In this document: positions 15,797-24,411 of the stretch, in pieces
Position numbering within the stretch: position 1 is the stretch's first letter
How the letters are laid out: each line of letters begins with the position of its first letter
NCBI GenBank assembly: GCA_948602995.1
Contig: CAPEBR010000018.1
Location: 1 to 64,000, forward strand
Reading direction: 5' to 3'
DNA: 64,000 nt
DNA from: an uncultured Dorea sp.
Lineage (GTDB): Bacteria > Bacillota > Clostridia > Lachnospirales > Lachnospiraceae
Notes under the pieces: generated by a model
What the model was told of the DNA's origin: nothing
The model's input: the letters and a program-made list of their open reading frames with translations, nothing else
Database searches by the model: none
Program-made: the position numbers and the translations under genes

Positions 15797-15898
15797 ATGA
15801 AAGGATATTTTGTAGACGAAGGGTATATGGGATTTGTTGACGGTGAGTACCGGTTATTTGCAGATGAAAGAGACTATTATGATTATCTGGAAGAATAA
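15797..15898 (+). CDS. 33-residue acidic, aromatic-rich small protein
   Basis: Reads MKGYFVDEGYMGFVDGEY followed by RLFADERDYYDYLEE. It has 33 residues with seven Tyr and eleven acidic residues, and no membrane segment. AGGAGG (15780-15785) precedes the ATG at about 11 bases. The repeated GY-MG-VDG pattern followed by a short acidic helix looks conserved rather than random, and I have the impression that similar tiny proteins recur in Lachnospiraceae. Function is unknown. It is the first of three tiny genes bracketed by a leader hairpin and a terminator. Confidence 0.65.
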   Translation: MKGYFVDEGYMGFVDGEYRLFADERDYYDYLEE

Positions 15899-15929
15899 GG
15901 AAGACGGAAAGAGAAAGGAAAGAACAATT

Positions 15930-16064
15930 ATGGTAGAGATTTTTGCACCGACAGATTTTGAAGTTTCAGGCCTGGATGCGGAAGAGCTGGAATTTATGGA
16001 TGTAAAGGAGCGAAGGAAGGTACTGGAAGAAGCGGGACTTGATCCGGAGGTTTATGATTTTTAA
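15930..16064 (+). CDS. 44-residue acidic small protein
   Basis: Begins MVEIFAPTDFEVSGLDAEEL and ends GLDPEVYDF; 44 residues, strongly acidic, with an amphipathic helix in the second half. AAGGA ends 10 bases upstream of the ATG at 15930. A longer in-frame start at 15834 would overlap the preceding small gene and lacks a ribosome-binding site, so it is rejected. Function is unknown. Together with its neighbours it forms a compact cassette. Confidence 0.65.
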   Translation: MVEIFAPTDFEVSGLDAEELEFMDVKERRKVLEEAGLDPEVYDF

Positions 16065-16089
16065 GTGGAGGAAAGAAGTTGGAGAAAGT

Positions 16090-16197
16090 ATGAGTGCCGG
16101 CAGGCTTTATGACCGGTTTAAAAAGAAGGCGGCAGGAACAATCCGGGTGTATTCACCGTTTAATTATGGAATGCTGTACCAGTATAAACCAGCTTAA
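16090..16197 (+). CDS. 35-residue basic small protein
   Basis: Reads MSAGRLYDRFKKKAAGTIRV followed by YSPFNYGMLYQYKPA. It has 35 residues with a basic N-terminal helix and a Tyr-rich tail, opposite in charge to the two preceding small proteins. GGAG precedes the ATG at about 5 bases. The stop codon lies inside the terminator hairpin at 16189. Function is unknown; an interaction with the acidic partners is only a guess from charge. Confidence 0.55.
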   Translation: MSAGRLYDRFKKKAAGTIRVYSPFNYGMLYQYKPA

Positions 16198-16224
16198 ATA
16201 ACCTTAGAAAGATATTTAAGCTGG
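16189..16224. terminator. Bidirectional terminator
   Basis: A perfect 12-bp stem, CCAGCTTAAATA (16189-16200) and TATTTAAGCTGG (16213-16224). It is followed by TTTTGTATT on the plus strand and by TTTATA on the minus strand. It separates the small-protein cassette from the convergent DUF3784 gene. Confidence 0.85.
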
Positions 16225-16235
16225 TTTTGTATTAG

Positions 16236-16556
16236 TCAGAAAATTCCATGGTTGTATTTCAACTGGGCATGGATCATCATGATTAATCCTGCTGCAAATG
16301 AAATACCAAAAATAACTCCGTATTTTCCGGAATGCATCCCTGTGCACAGGACGCCGGACAATATGATTCCCACTCCTATAAGTATTGCTGCCTTTCCCAT
16401 AACAGCCGTATATTCTTTTCTGTCAGATTCCTTTACCTTCGTGTGATGATAATCATGAATCAGATCAATCCGTTCTCTGATCCATATGAGATATCCCATA
16501 AACAGAAACGGCAGTCCGCATGCGCTTATAAGGATAGCAATAATGAAATCTTTCAT
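16236..16556 (-). CDS. DUF3784-family membrane protein
   Basis: A 106-residue protein with three hydrophobic segments: residues 4-25, 53-71 and 78-97. Between the first two is a charged loop reading RERIDLIHDYHHTKVKESDR. This layout fits the small DUF3784 membrane family of Firmicutes; its function is unknown. AGGAG precedes the ATG on the minus strand. It starts 15 bases after the stop of the large Big_2 protein and is probably co-transcribed with it. Confidence 0.75.
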   Translation of the reverse strand: MKDFIIAILISACGLPFLFMGYLIWIRERIDLIHDYHHTKVKESDRKEYTAVMGKAAILIGVGIILSGVLCTGMHSGKYGVIFGISFAAGLIMMIHAQLKYNHGIF

Positions 16557-16571
16557 AATTAGTCTCCTGCG

Positions 16572-19289
16572 CTATTTTACAGTTACCTTTACTGAGGCCT
16601 TCATGCCATTAATGGAGAGAACATAAACGGTACAGCTTCCTTTTCCAATTGCCCGGACGACGCCATTCCCTGACACTGTTGCAACCTTGCTGTCAGTTGT
16701 GAAGTAACGGAGCTTCTGAATATGGCCGAGACACCGCTTATTCCGGTCCCGTGGAACAGCTTTAACGATTAGTTTTTTTAGCTTTTCCCGTTTTAATGAC
16801 AGGGTCTTTGGGGATACTGTCAGTTTTTTTACATTTGTATACTTTTTATTTGAATCTGTTACTGCATGTATGGAATAGCTCTTTGCAAGATACTGCTTTT
16901 TGCCATTGAAAATGCGGTATGCTCTCACCAGGGCTTTATAGGATTTTTGGGTTTTCAGCTTTCTGCCATTCACTTTCTTTAATGTAAACGAACGGGTCTT
17001 TGGACTGGTGATGGTTTTTATAAGTTTCATGCTGGTTCCGCATTCTGCTGCATAGACTTCATAGCCGTCGGCATCAGGAGCCTTTCCCCAGGAAACAACC
17101 ATGCTCTTCTTTTTCGCGTTCCAGAACATTCCGATCTTTTTATTAAGTGCCGCAGCATTTGTAGCTTTGTCCGGAGGCGTTACGGTTACCTTACATACGG
17201 CCTCCTTTTTGCCGTCTGCGGAGGTGGCAGTAATCCGGGCAGTTCCGGTCTTTACTGCGGTTACTTTTCCTTTTGCATCTACAGCTGCCACCTGTGGGTT
17301 GTCAGATCTCCAGGTAATGGTTTTGTATGTCGCATCAGCCGGGAGGACTTCTGCATGCAGTGTTATTGTGTCGTCGTCCTGTATGGAAGCAGTGGTCTGG
17401 TTAAGCTTTATGCCGGTAACTGGAATTACGATGACAGTAATCTCACTGGTTCCCGTAATACTGCTTCCATCTACAGCTGCGGCTGTAATTGTAACCGTTC
17501 CAGTCTTTAATGCTTTCACGGTTCCGTTTGCATCTACTGAAGCAATGGAAGGTTCACTGGAGGTCCAGGTAATCCCGGGATTTGTTGCATTTTCCGGTAA
17601 AATCTGTGACTTCAGAGTGAGTGTTTTCCCCAATGGAAGGGTTGTGGATATTGGTTCTAGTTTTATCTGCTGAACCGGCACTGCTTCTACGGTAATGGCA
17701 CATTCTGCCGTTTTGCCGCCGTCCTCTGTGGTAACGGTAATCGTAGCAGTTCCGGCATTTTTTGCAGTTACAAGTCCATTCTCATTTACAGAAGCAACAG
17801 CTTCATCGCTGGAGCTCCATGTTACATCTTTGTTGTCTGCATTTTCCGGGGCTACAGTTTCCTTAAGCTGCAGAGCCTCTCTTACATACATATGTGCCGC
17901 AGTCTGGTCAAGGATTACTCCGGTGACGGTTGTCTTAAGTACCGTAATGGTACATTGTGCCGTTTTGTCCCCGTCCTCTGTGGTAACAGTAATAATGGCG
18001 GTTCCGGCATCCTCTGCAGTTACAAGACCATCTTCATCTACAGAAGCAACGGCTTCATTACTGGATGTCCATGTAACATTTTGATTGTCCGCGTTCTCCG
18101 GAATGACAGTCTCTTCAAGCTGCAGAGTTTCGCCTATATGCATCTGTGCTTCAGTCGGATCCAGGCTGACACCTGTGACTTTTGTCCCCGGGACAGTAAT
18201 GGTACATTCCGCTGTTTTTCCGTTTGCTGTACTGGCTGTAATGACTGCTTCTCCGGAGTGCAGGGCTTTTACGGTTCCGTTTTCAACGGATGCGATACTG
18301 CCATCGCTGGAAGACCAGGTGACCGTTTGATTTTCCGCGTAATATGGGACAATAACAGCAGAAAGAACAATGCTTTCTCCAACATTCAAGTCTGCTTCCT
18401 CCGTATCCAGTATAATCTCTGATACCTCTACGCCGGTTACCTTTCCCTTATCTACATTTTCAATCTGCTCCCCTGGATCCTCCAGATTTCCTTCTACAAT
18501 AATTGTGCCGGAATTTTCGATCATGCCGGTTACAGTCAGTGTATGGTCTGCCGGGACAGTAAGAATCCGGCCTTCTGGGATTACAAGCAAGGTATCCTCC
18601 GGAATTTCCAGATCTCCTGGAAGCGTTGCATTGCAGGGAAGAAGCATACCGCCGGATTCGGCATCTCCTCCTGTTATGCTTCCAGTCATCACGCCTTCCT
18701 GCTCCTGAAATACGATACTGTTTTCAGCCATCCCGAGATCATGATTCGTGCCGGTACTCTCGACCCAGGATCCGGAAGTGGTCACAGACTTGCCGGCAAT
18801 GATCCCCTTCGTGCCATTGAGTCCCATGGCCTTTACATAGCTATTTTCTATGTAAATGTCACCTGTAGAATATATGGCAGCATTTCTTCCTGCAGACACG
18901 GTTATACCGGTTCCTGTAATGGTCAAGTCACCCTCTACAGAGATACCATGTGCTTTGCCGCCTGCGTTTATAGAAAGACTGCCGGGGCCTGTAATGATCA
19001 GATTCCCTTCTGTTTCAAGTGTACTGTCAATGGATATCTGTCCATCTGTGGTTAAGGTAATGGCATCATCTGTTGTCTCCATAGATGAAAAACCATAGTC
19101 TCCGGCATTTTCCGGCAAAACCACCGTTCCTCCTATGGTAAGAACCGGGACATTTTCCCCAGCTTTGGCGGATATATTTACCGGCAGAAGTGTTACTGTC
19201 AGTAATACTGCTAAAAAGAAGGCGGTCAGACGCCTGGCCGCCTTTACTGGTTTTCTCGGAAAATCATAATCCGATACATCTTTTCCCAT
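16572..19289 (-). CDS. Secreted Big_2-repeat surface protein with N-terminal beta-helix domain
   Basis: A 905-residue exported protein. A signal peptide with hydrophobic core FFLAVLLTVTLLPV ends near residue 42. Residues 45-270 are repetitive beta-strand sequence (GNLIITGPGSLSINAGG, GDLTITGTGITVSAGR), like carbohydrate-binding beta-helix domains. Five Big_2 Ig-like repeats follow (about 280-700); each has VTWSSS-type and GTATITVT-type strands. An FN3-like segment (715-810) and a last Big_2-like domain (815-905) end the protein. There is no LPXTG motif or C-terminal membrane anchor. ATG at 19289 is chosen because AGGAGGAGAG lies just upstream; the longer start at 19346 lacks one. The likely role is adhesion or glycan binding. 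Confidence 0.85.
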   Translation of the reverse strand: MGKDVSDYDFPRKPVKAARRLTAFFLAVLLTVTLLPVNISAKAGENVPVLTIGGTVVLPENAGDYGFSSMETTDDAITLTTDGQISIDSTLETEGNLIITGPGSLSINAGGKAHGISVEGDLTITGTGITVSAGRNAAIYSTGDIYIENSYVKAMGLNGTKGIIAGKSVTTSGSWVESTGTNHDLGMAENSIVFQEQEGVMTGSITGGDAESGGMLLPCNATLPGDLEIPEDTLLVIPEGRILTVPADHTLTVTGMIENSGTIIVEGNLEDPGEQIENVDKGKVTGVEVSEIILDTEEADLNVGESIVLSAVIVPYYAENQTVTWSSSDGSIASVENGTVKALHSGEAVITASTANGKTAECTITVPGTKVTGVSLDPTEAQMHIGETLQLEETVIPENADNQNVTWTSSNEAVASVDEDGLVTAEDAGTAIITVTTEDGDKTAQCTITVLKTTVTGVILDQTAAHMYVREALQLKETVAPENADNKDVTWSSSDEAVASVNENGLVTAKNAGTATITVTTEDGGKTAECAITVEAVPVQQIKLEPISTTLPLGKTLTLKSQILPENATNPGITWTSSEPSIASVDANGTVKALKTGTVTITAAAVDGSSITGTSEITVIVIPVTGIKLNQTTASIQDDDTITLHAEVLPADATYKTITWRSDNPQVAAVDAKGKVTAVKTGTARITATSADGKKEAVCKVTVTPPDKATNAAALNKKIGMFWNAKKKSMVVSWGKAPDADGYEVYAAECGTSMKLIKTITSPKTRSFTLKKVNGRKLKTQKSYKALVRAYRIFNGKKQYLAKSYSIHAVTDSNKKYTNVKKLTVSPKTLSLKREKLKKLIVKAVPRDRNKRCLGHIQKLRYFTTDSKVATVSGNGVVRAIGKGSCTVYVLSINGMKASVKVTVK

Positions 19290-19345
19290 ATTTCTCTCCT
19301 CCTTTTGCTTTTTGCACATACTTTGTGGTGATAACTCATAACTCA

Positions 19346-19374
19346 ATTCTACCCTAAAAAAAATTGGAAGTCAA
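19346..19374 (-). promoter_or_regulatory. Promoter of the Big_2 surface protein
   Basis: On the minus strand TTGACT (19374-19369) and TAGAAT (19351-19346) are separated by 17 bases that include a T-rich run. Confidence 0.7.
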
Positions 19375-19386
19375 TGTTGCGATGTT

Positions 19387-19423
19387 GTTACTATGAGCGG
19401 ATGGTTAGTCAGTGAATAGTAAC
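19387..19423. repeat. TTACTATTCAC-type repeat, short copy
   Basis: GTTACTAT (19387-19394) and ATAGTAAC (19416-19423) are inverted repeats around GAGCGGATGGTTAGTCAGTGA. The right half matches the full-length copy at 53707-53795 closely, and the left internal part is missing. Confidence 0.7.
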
Positions 19424-19454
19424 CAGGGGACTATCGGATTTTTTGATTTTTAGT

Positions 19455-19483
19455 TTGATTATATCTGAAGGCTGCGGTATACT
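19455..19483 (+). promoter_or_regulatory. Promoter of the AAA-ATPase gene
   Basis: TTGATT (19455-19460) and TATACT (19478-19483) are 17 bases apart, about 70 bases before the ATG. Confidence 0.7.
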
Positions 19484-19550
19484 ACAATGGTAAGGGTGAG
19501 CCGGATATCTGATTAGAAATATGCTGATAAGATTAAGAAGGAGTGATGGC

Positions 19551-21176
19551 ATGGGACTGTATGTAAATCCAGGGAACCGTCAGTTCAAAGAGGCTGTGAA
19601 CTCGCCGATCTATGTAGATAAAAGTGGACTAATTGATTACACAAACAGTGTTTTAAATACACATAGGAAAAATATATGTGTCAGCCGGCCGCGACGTTTT
19701 GGAAAATCCATGGCTGCAGACATGCTTTCTGCCTATTATAGCAAAGGATGTGATTCCAGGGAACTGTTTGCGGATCTGGACGTATCGAAGCATCATAAAA
19801 CGGTATCAGACATGGTCCGGGAAACCAGGCGGGTGAATGCGTACGAATCGAATTTAAACCGGCATAATGTAATCCGGTTTGATGTGCAGAGATTTTTATT
19901 TGATGAATCCCATATATCCGTTTTTATCAAAAGGATTCAGGATGTGATTATCAGGGAGTTAGAGGCAGAGTTTGAAGAATACGTTGACTGTGCACAGGAT
20001 TCATATGGATTACCAGGAGTGTTAGAGCAGATTTACGCCCATACGGGAGAGGAATTTATTTTTATTATTGATGAATGGGACTGTATATTCCGGCTGGCAA
20101 AAGAGAACACGGAAGTGCAGAAAAAATATCTTGATTTTCTACGGGGGCTTTTCAAAGGTTCTGAATATGTGAAACTGGCATATATGACCGGGATATTTCC
20201 CATTAAAAAATACGGGGAACATTCGGCGATTAATGTTTTTGACGAGTATTCCGTGACAGATCCCAGGAATCTTAGTGAATATTTTGGATTTACAGAAGAA
20301 GAAGTACAGGAGCAATGTAAGAAATATGATGTGGATTTTGCAGAGATGGCAAGATGGTATGACGGATATCAGATGGGTGATACCCATATCTATAACCCTA
20401 AATCTGTTGTAGATGCCCTGACCTGGAAAAAATTTAAAAGCTACTGGACCGGTACGGAGACCTATGAGGCATTAAAGGTTTATATTGAGCGGAATTTTGA
20501 CGGACTTAGGGAGGCTGTCATGGAAATGATAGGCGGCGGGCAGTGCAGGATCGACCCGGCGATCTTTCAGAATGATATGACTTCCTTTTATACGAAGGAT
20601 GAGATTCTGACCTTGTTAGTTCATCTGGGATATCTGACCTATGATGAGAGAAATAGTACAGTATCCATTCCGAACCAGGAGATAGAGCACGAGTTCGTCC
20701 GTGTAGTGAAGGTTGGTGGATGGGGCAGCCTTATGGAAACCCTGAATCGTTCGGAGGAACTGCTAAAGAGTACATGGGCGATGGATGCAGACGCAGTAGC
20801 GGACGGGGTGGCAAAGGCGCGTAGTGATACAGCATCAATCATTCAGTACAATGACGAGAACAGTATGGCCTGTGCACTCTATGTCGCATATGCCAGTGCG
20901 CGGACGTACTATGCGAAGCCAGTCAGGGAATTTCCGAGTGGAAGGGGATTTGCTGATGTGGTTTACCTTCCGAAAAAAAATGCAGATTGTCCGGCACTGC
21001 TGATTGAGTTAAAATGGAACAAGTCTGCAGAAGGGGCTGTCAGGCAGATCAAGGATAAAAAATATATGGACTGGCTGAAAAGCTATACAGGGGAAATTCT
21101 TCTTGTGGCAATTAATTATGACAAGAAGAAGGATATTCATACGTGTATAATTGAAAAATACCCGGATTGCATATAA
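19551..21176 (+). CDS. AAA-ATPase-like / PD-(D/E)XK nuclease protein (DUF1703 type)
   Basis: A 541-residue soluble protein of the family that joins an AAA-ATPase-like domain to a C-terminal PD-(D/E)XK nuclease-like domain. The N-terminus GLYVNPGNRQFKEAVNSPIY is diagnostic. The Walker A is SRPRRFGKSMAADML near residue 47, and the Walker B is FIFIIDEWD near residue 165. The C-terminal motif GFADVVYLP, then LLIELKWNKSAEGA, supplies the nuclease Asp and Glu-X-Lys. ATG at 19551 has AAGGAG 7 bases upstream. These proteins are abundant in gut bacteria and often multicopy; their job is not known, though a mobile or defence link is often suspected. Confidence 0.88.
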   Translation: MGLYVNPGNRQFKEAVNSPIYVDKSGLIDYTNSVLNTHRKNICVSRPRRFGKSMAADMLSAYYSKGCDSRELFADLDVSKHHKTVSDMVRETRRVNAYESNLNRHNVIRFDVQRFLFDESHISVFIKRIQDVIIRELEAEFEEYVDCAQDSYGLPGVLEQIYAHTGEEFIFIIDEWDCIFRLAKENTEVQKKYLDFLRGLFKGSEYVKLAYMTGIFPIKKYGEHSAINVFDEYSVTDPRNLSEYFGFTEEEVQEQCKKYDVDFAEMARWYDGYQMGDTHIYNPKSVVDALTWKKFKSYWTGTETYEALKVYIERNFDGLREAVMEMIGGGQCRIDPAIFQNDMTSFYTKDEILTLLVHLGYLTYDERNSTVSIPNQEIEHEFVRVVKVGGWGSLMETLNRSEELLKSTWAMDADAVADGVAKARSDTASIIQYNDENSMACALYVAYASARTYYAKPVREFPSGRGFADVVYLPKKNADCPALLIELKWNKSAEGAVRQIKDKKYMDWLKSYTGEILLVAINYDKKKDIHTCIIEKYPDCI

Positions 21177-21236
21177 AAAAATGAATCGTTTTAGTGAATC
21201 CGAGTGAGAGGTAAAGAAACAGGAGGTTTGGAAAAC

Positions 21237-23753
21237 ATGAGAAGATACTGGAGATTATGGATTATGGCATTACTTGCCGCCTTTCTTTTTTCCTTCCCGG
21301 CCTATGCAGGCGAGAAGGCCGTGGAACCGGAGATGATCTACCCCACGGGGCTGGAGCCGCTGCCGGAGAACATCCCGGATCCCCGGGTGGAGGAGGATGC
21401 GGATGGCATACAGCCATACAACGTAACAGTACCATACAGTGGAACAGAGACGGAACTTTTTTTAGAACTGGAAGAGAAAATGAAGACCGCTCTTCTGGAG
21501 GGAGAACCGGAGCTTGATGTATCAGGTATGAATATAGGTGTCGAAGATTATAAGATCTACAGGCTTGTATACTTCTCACCATATCTCAGCAACGGGATTG
21601 ACCTGGACTGTTACTATAACCGTCTGACTAAAACTTATACCCGTGTCGAGATTGAAAATCCCATGTCCCTGGAGGAGACAAAAGCATACTGCCTGAGTAT
21701 TGACAGTGATGTAAGCGAGATTATGCAGCAGGTGTCTGACGAAATGGACGATGAGACAAAAGCACTGAGAATTCATGACTATTTTGTATATGAGTATGAA
21801 TATGATAATGATAACCTTGAGGCGGATACACTGCCGGAGGACTCCTTCCGCAGCGGGGGGATTATCAGAAGAAAAATCGGAGTCTGTCAGGCCTATGCTT
21901 ATGCATATTCCTACATTATGAATAAGTTGGGAATTGAGTGTCACGTAACCGGAAGCGATTCCATGAACCATGCATGGAATATTCTTAAGCTGAACGGGAG
22001 CTATTACCATGTAGACTGTACATGGGATGATCCGGTGTGCGACAGGCTGGGAAGAGTAGGACATGAGTTTTTTCTGCTGAGTGATTACGAGATACGTTAC
22101 GGCAGGCCCCAGGTACATTATGACTGGGATCTTTACTGGACGTTTGATTGTAATGATGACAGGTATGATAATGATTATTACTGGACGGATATTGTTTCGC
22201 AGATTATTCTGGACGGAAGCAGTATGTACTATATAAAAAATGAACGAGATGCGGAAGGAAGAATTGACCATGGATTTATCTTCTGCCAGGAAACCTATGG
22301 AACCCCTGAAAAGCTAAAGGATCTGGGAGAATGGACGGACTGGAATGATCCGGACCGATACTGGGCAGGCACCTATTCCGGGTTATTCCTTCAGGACGGG
22401 GAGTTGTATTATAATACCTCCACAGAGCTGAGGAAGATGTCCGTGGACGGCAGCAGCGATGTAAGGATCTGTGAAGACGTATCAGATACAGAGGAAGGAT
22501 ATCTGTACGGCAGCAGGAAGCACGGAGACCAGCTTGAATACATGCTCTGCACGTCACCTCAATTCGAGGAAAAAGCTGCAAGGTTTCATGTGCCGGTTCC
22601 CTTTTCCATTGCCCCGTCACAGATTATTCTTGGTACAGACAGTATGAAGCTTGGAGTTGGAAAATCCAAAACCATAAGCTATAAGCTTGTCCCCGCGGGG
22701 GCATCTTCCCAGATTCAATGGACTTCAGACAATACGAATGTGGCAGGGGTAGATGCAAATGGAGCAGTAACCGGAAGAGCGGAAGGAACAGCGAAGATAA
22801 CCGCTTTGACCGGAAACGGGAAAACAGCCGTATGTACGGTGAATGTATCAAGAGAAAAATATAAGGTTACCTTTGATGCCAATGGAGGTACTGTATTAGC
22901 AGAGACAAGGGAGATTGAACTGGGAAATACATACGGAACCATGCCGGTGCCCGTCCGGGCAGGTTATCAGTTCGCTGGCTGGTTCACACACTCTGTGAAC
23001 GGTTCGGAAAAAACAGAGGGTGACCAGGTGCGGGAAAAGGATCATACCCTGTATGCGCACTGGAAGGCAAATACTTATCTGGTCCGGTATGATAAAAACG
23101 GGGGTTTTGGCGGAAGTATGGCAGATACTGTCTGTAAATACGGCGGTTCCGTTATCCTGCGTCCAAATGCCTATACGAAGCCAGGCTATCATTTCGCAGG
23201 ATGGGCGGAGACTCCCGGCGGTTCTGTTGCCTATCAGGACCAGGCTATTGTGAGAAACCTGACGGCTGCCGATGGCGGAATTAAGATACTCTATGCAAAG
23301 TGGACTCCTGCAAGGTATAAGATCACCTATAAGCTGGGAGGAGGGAAAAATCATAAGAAAAATCCTTCAGGCTACTATATTACCTCATCAAAAATTCTCT
23401 TAAAGAATCCCACAAGGAAGGGCTGCACCTTTAAGGGATGGTACAGTGACAGCAAATATAAAAAGAAAGTATCCGCCATCCAGGCCGGCAGTACGGGAAA
23501 TAAGACTCTGTATGCGAAGTGGTCAGTTAAGAAGTATAAGATCACCTATAAGCTGAAAGGCGGAAAGAATCATAAAAAGAATCCAAAGACTTATCAGGTG
23601 ACAACGAAAACAATCAGCCTGAAAAAACCTGTCAGGAATGGCTATACTTTTAAAGGATGGTACAGTGACAGCAAGTATAAAAAGAAGGTAACAAAAATCA
23701 AGAAAGGAAGTACAGGGAATAAAGTATTATATGCAAGATGGAGCCGTTCATAA
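21237..23753 (+). CDS. Secreted transglutaminase-like protein with Big_2 and InlB-type repeats
   Basis: An 838-residue exported protein. The signal peptide has the core LWIMALLAAFLFSFPAYA. The transglutaminase/protease-like core is at about residues 200-280, with Cys in IGVCQAYAYAY, His in SMNHAWNILK and Asp in YYHVDCTWDDP, so the catalytic triad looks intact. A Big_2 domain lies at about 460-535. Four InlB B-type (Listeria-Bacteroides) repeats follow from about 540 to the end; the last two share KITYKL, GGKNHKKNP and FKGWYSDSKYKKKV. The tail is very lysine-rich and there is no LPXTG. ATG at 21237 follows AGGAGG by 10 bases. A surface peptidase, cross-linking or adhesion role is inferred. Confidence 0.85.
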   Translation: MRRYWRLWIMALLAAFLFSFPAYAGEKAVEPEMIYPTGLEPLPENIPDPRVEEDADGIQPYNVTVPYSGTETELFLELEEKMKTALLEGEPELDVSGMNIGVEDYKIYRLVYFSPYLSNGIDLDCYYNRLTKTYTRVEIENPMSLEETKAYCLSIDSDVSEIMQQVSDEMDDETKALRIHDYFVYEYEYDNDNLEADTLPEDSFRSGGIIRRKIGVCQAYAYAYSYIMNKLGIECHVTGSDSMNHAWNILKLNGSYYHVDCTWDDPVCDRLGRVGHEFFLLSDYEIRYGRPQVHYDWDLYWTFDCNDDRYDNDYYWTDIVSQIILDGSSMYYIKNERDAEGRIDHGFIFCQETYGTPEKLKDLGEWTDWNDPDRYWAGTYSGLFLQDGELYYNTSTELRKMSVDGSSDVRICEDVSDTEEGYLYGSRKHGDQLEYMLCTSPQFEEKAARFHVPVPFSIAPSQIILGTDSMKLGVGKSKTISYKLVPAGASSQIQWTSDNTNVAGVDANGAVTGRAEGTAKITALTGNGKTAVCTVNVSREKYKVTFDANGGTVLAETREIELGNTYGTMPVPVRAGYQFAGWFTHSVNGSEKTEGDQVREKDHTLYAHWKANTYLVRYDKNGGFGGSMADTVCKYGGSVILRPNAYTKPGYHFAGWAETPGGSVAYQDQAIVRNLTAADGGIKILYAKWTPARYKITYKLGGGKNHKKNPSGYYITSSKILLKNPTRKGCTFKGWYSDSKYKKKVSAIQAGSTGNKTLYAKWSVKKYKITYKLKGGKNHKKNPKTYQVTTKTISLKKPVRNGYTFKGWYSDSKYKKKVTKIKKGSTGNKVLYARWSRS

Positions 23754-23760
23754 AAATTCC

Positions 23761-23789
23761 TTGATTTTCCACGGAATCAGTGCTATAAT
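23761..23789 (+). promoter_or_regulatory. Promoter of the rimP-nusA-infB operon
   Basis: TTGATT (23761-23766) and TATAAT (23784-23789), 17 bases apart. It leaves a leader of about 130 bases before rimP. Confidence 0.8.
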
Positions 23790-23810
23790 CCTCTATAGTT
23801 ACATAATGAC

Positions 23811-23856
23811 CCGGCGGAAGAGTGAACAGAAAAAGTTCACTCTTCTTTATTGCCGG
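23811..23856 (+). promoter_or_regulatory. Structured leader of rimP
   Basis: A perfect 11-bp stem, GAAGAGTGAAC (23817-23827) and GTTCACTCTTC (23835-23845), sits inside an outer CCGGC/GCCGG stem (23811-23815 with 23852-23856). The run after the inner stem is TTTATTG, so it may act as an attenuator. Confidence 0.5.
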
Positions 23857-23925
23857 ACACACGACAAAAAACGTCAGATGAATGTTTTTAGCTGGAGTGA
23901 AAATGTCAGGAAAGGAAGTTTTGCA

Positions 23926-24393
23926 TTGTCAAAAAAAGAAATTTACGAACAGAAGACGGAAGAGATCCTGCTCCCCATGATGGAGGAATACGGATTTGAG
24001 CTTGTGGATGTGGAGTATGTGAAGGAAGGCGGTACCTGGTATCTGCGTGCATATATCGACAAGCCGGGAGGCATTACCATTGATGACTGCGAGGCAGTAA
24101 GCAGGAGACTGTCAGATATTCTTGATGAACAGGATTATATTGATGACTCCTATATCATGGAAGTGAGTTCTCCAGGTCTTGGCAGGCCCCTTAAGAAAGA
24201 GAAGGATTTTAAGAGGAGCCTTGGCAGTGAGGTAGAGTTAAGGACATACCGCATGATTGATAAGAGTAAGGAATTTACAGGAATACTGAAGGATTATGAT
24301 GATACCACAGTGACCATAGAGCTTTCGGATGAAACTCTTAAGGTATTTCAAAAAGGCGATATAGCGCTCATCCGCCTTGCGTTCGATTTTTAA
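23926..24393 (+). CDS. rimP: Ribosome maturation factor RimP
   Basis: Needed for maturation of the 30S subunit. The protein has 155 residues, the standard length. The N-terminal domain has ELVDVEYVKEGG and LRAYIDKPGGITIDDC; the motif VSSPGLGRPL follows, then the SH3-like C-terminal domain. The start is TTG at 23926, 9 bases after AAAGGA; this gives the expected N-terminus SKKEIYEQK. In-frame codons upstream to 23731 would overlap the preceding gene and the promoter and are rejected. It is the first gene of the translation operon. Confidence 0.94.
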   Translation: MSKKEIYEQKTEEILLPMMEEYGFELVDVEYVKEGGTWYLRAYIDKPGGITIDDCEAVSRRLSDILDEQDYIDDSYIMEVSSPGLGRPLKKEKDFKRSLGSEVELRTYRMIDKSKEFTGILKDYDDTTVTIELSDETLKVFQKGDIALIRLAFDF

Positions 24394-24411
24394 GATAGGA
24401 GGAAATGGATA

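Noticed and set aside
15834..15929. N-terminal extension of the 44-residue small protein (start at 15834)
   Set aside because: It overlaps the 33-residue gene in another frame, has no ribosome-binding site, and its sequence is unlike the rest.
17101..19098. Several plus-strand open frames opposite the Big_2 surface gene
   Set aside because: They follow the repeat period of the real minus-strand gene and lack ribosome-binding sites.
19521..19550. Ten-residue N-terminal extension of the AAA-ATPase protein (start at 19521)
   Set aside because: The AAGGAG at 19538 lies inside this extension and is correctly spaced for ATG 19551.
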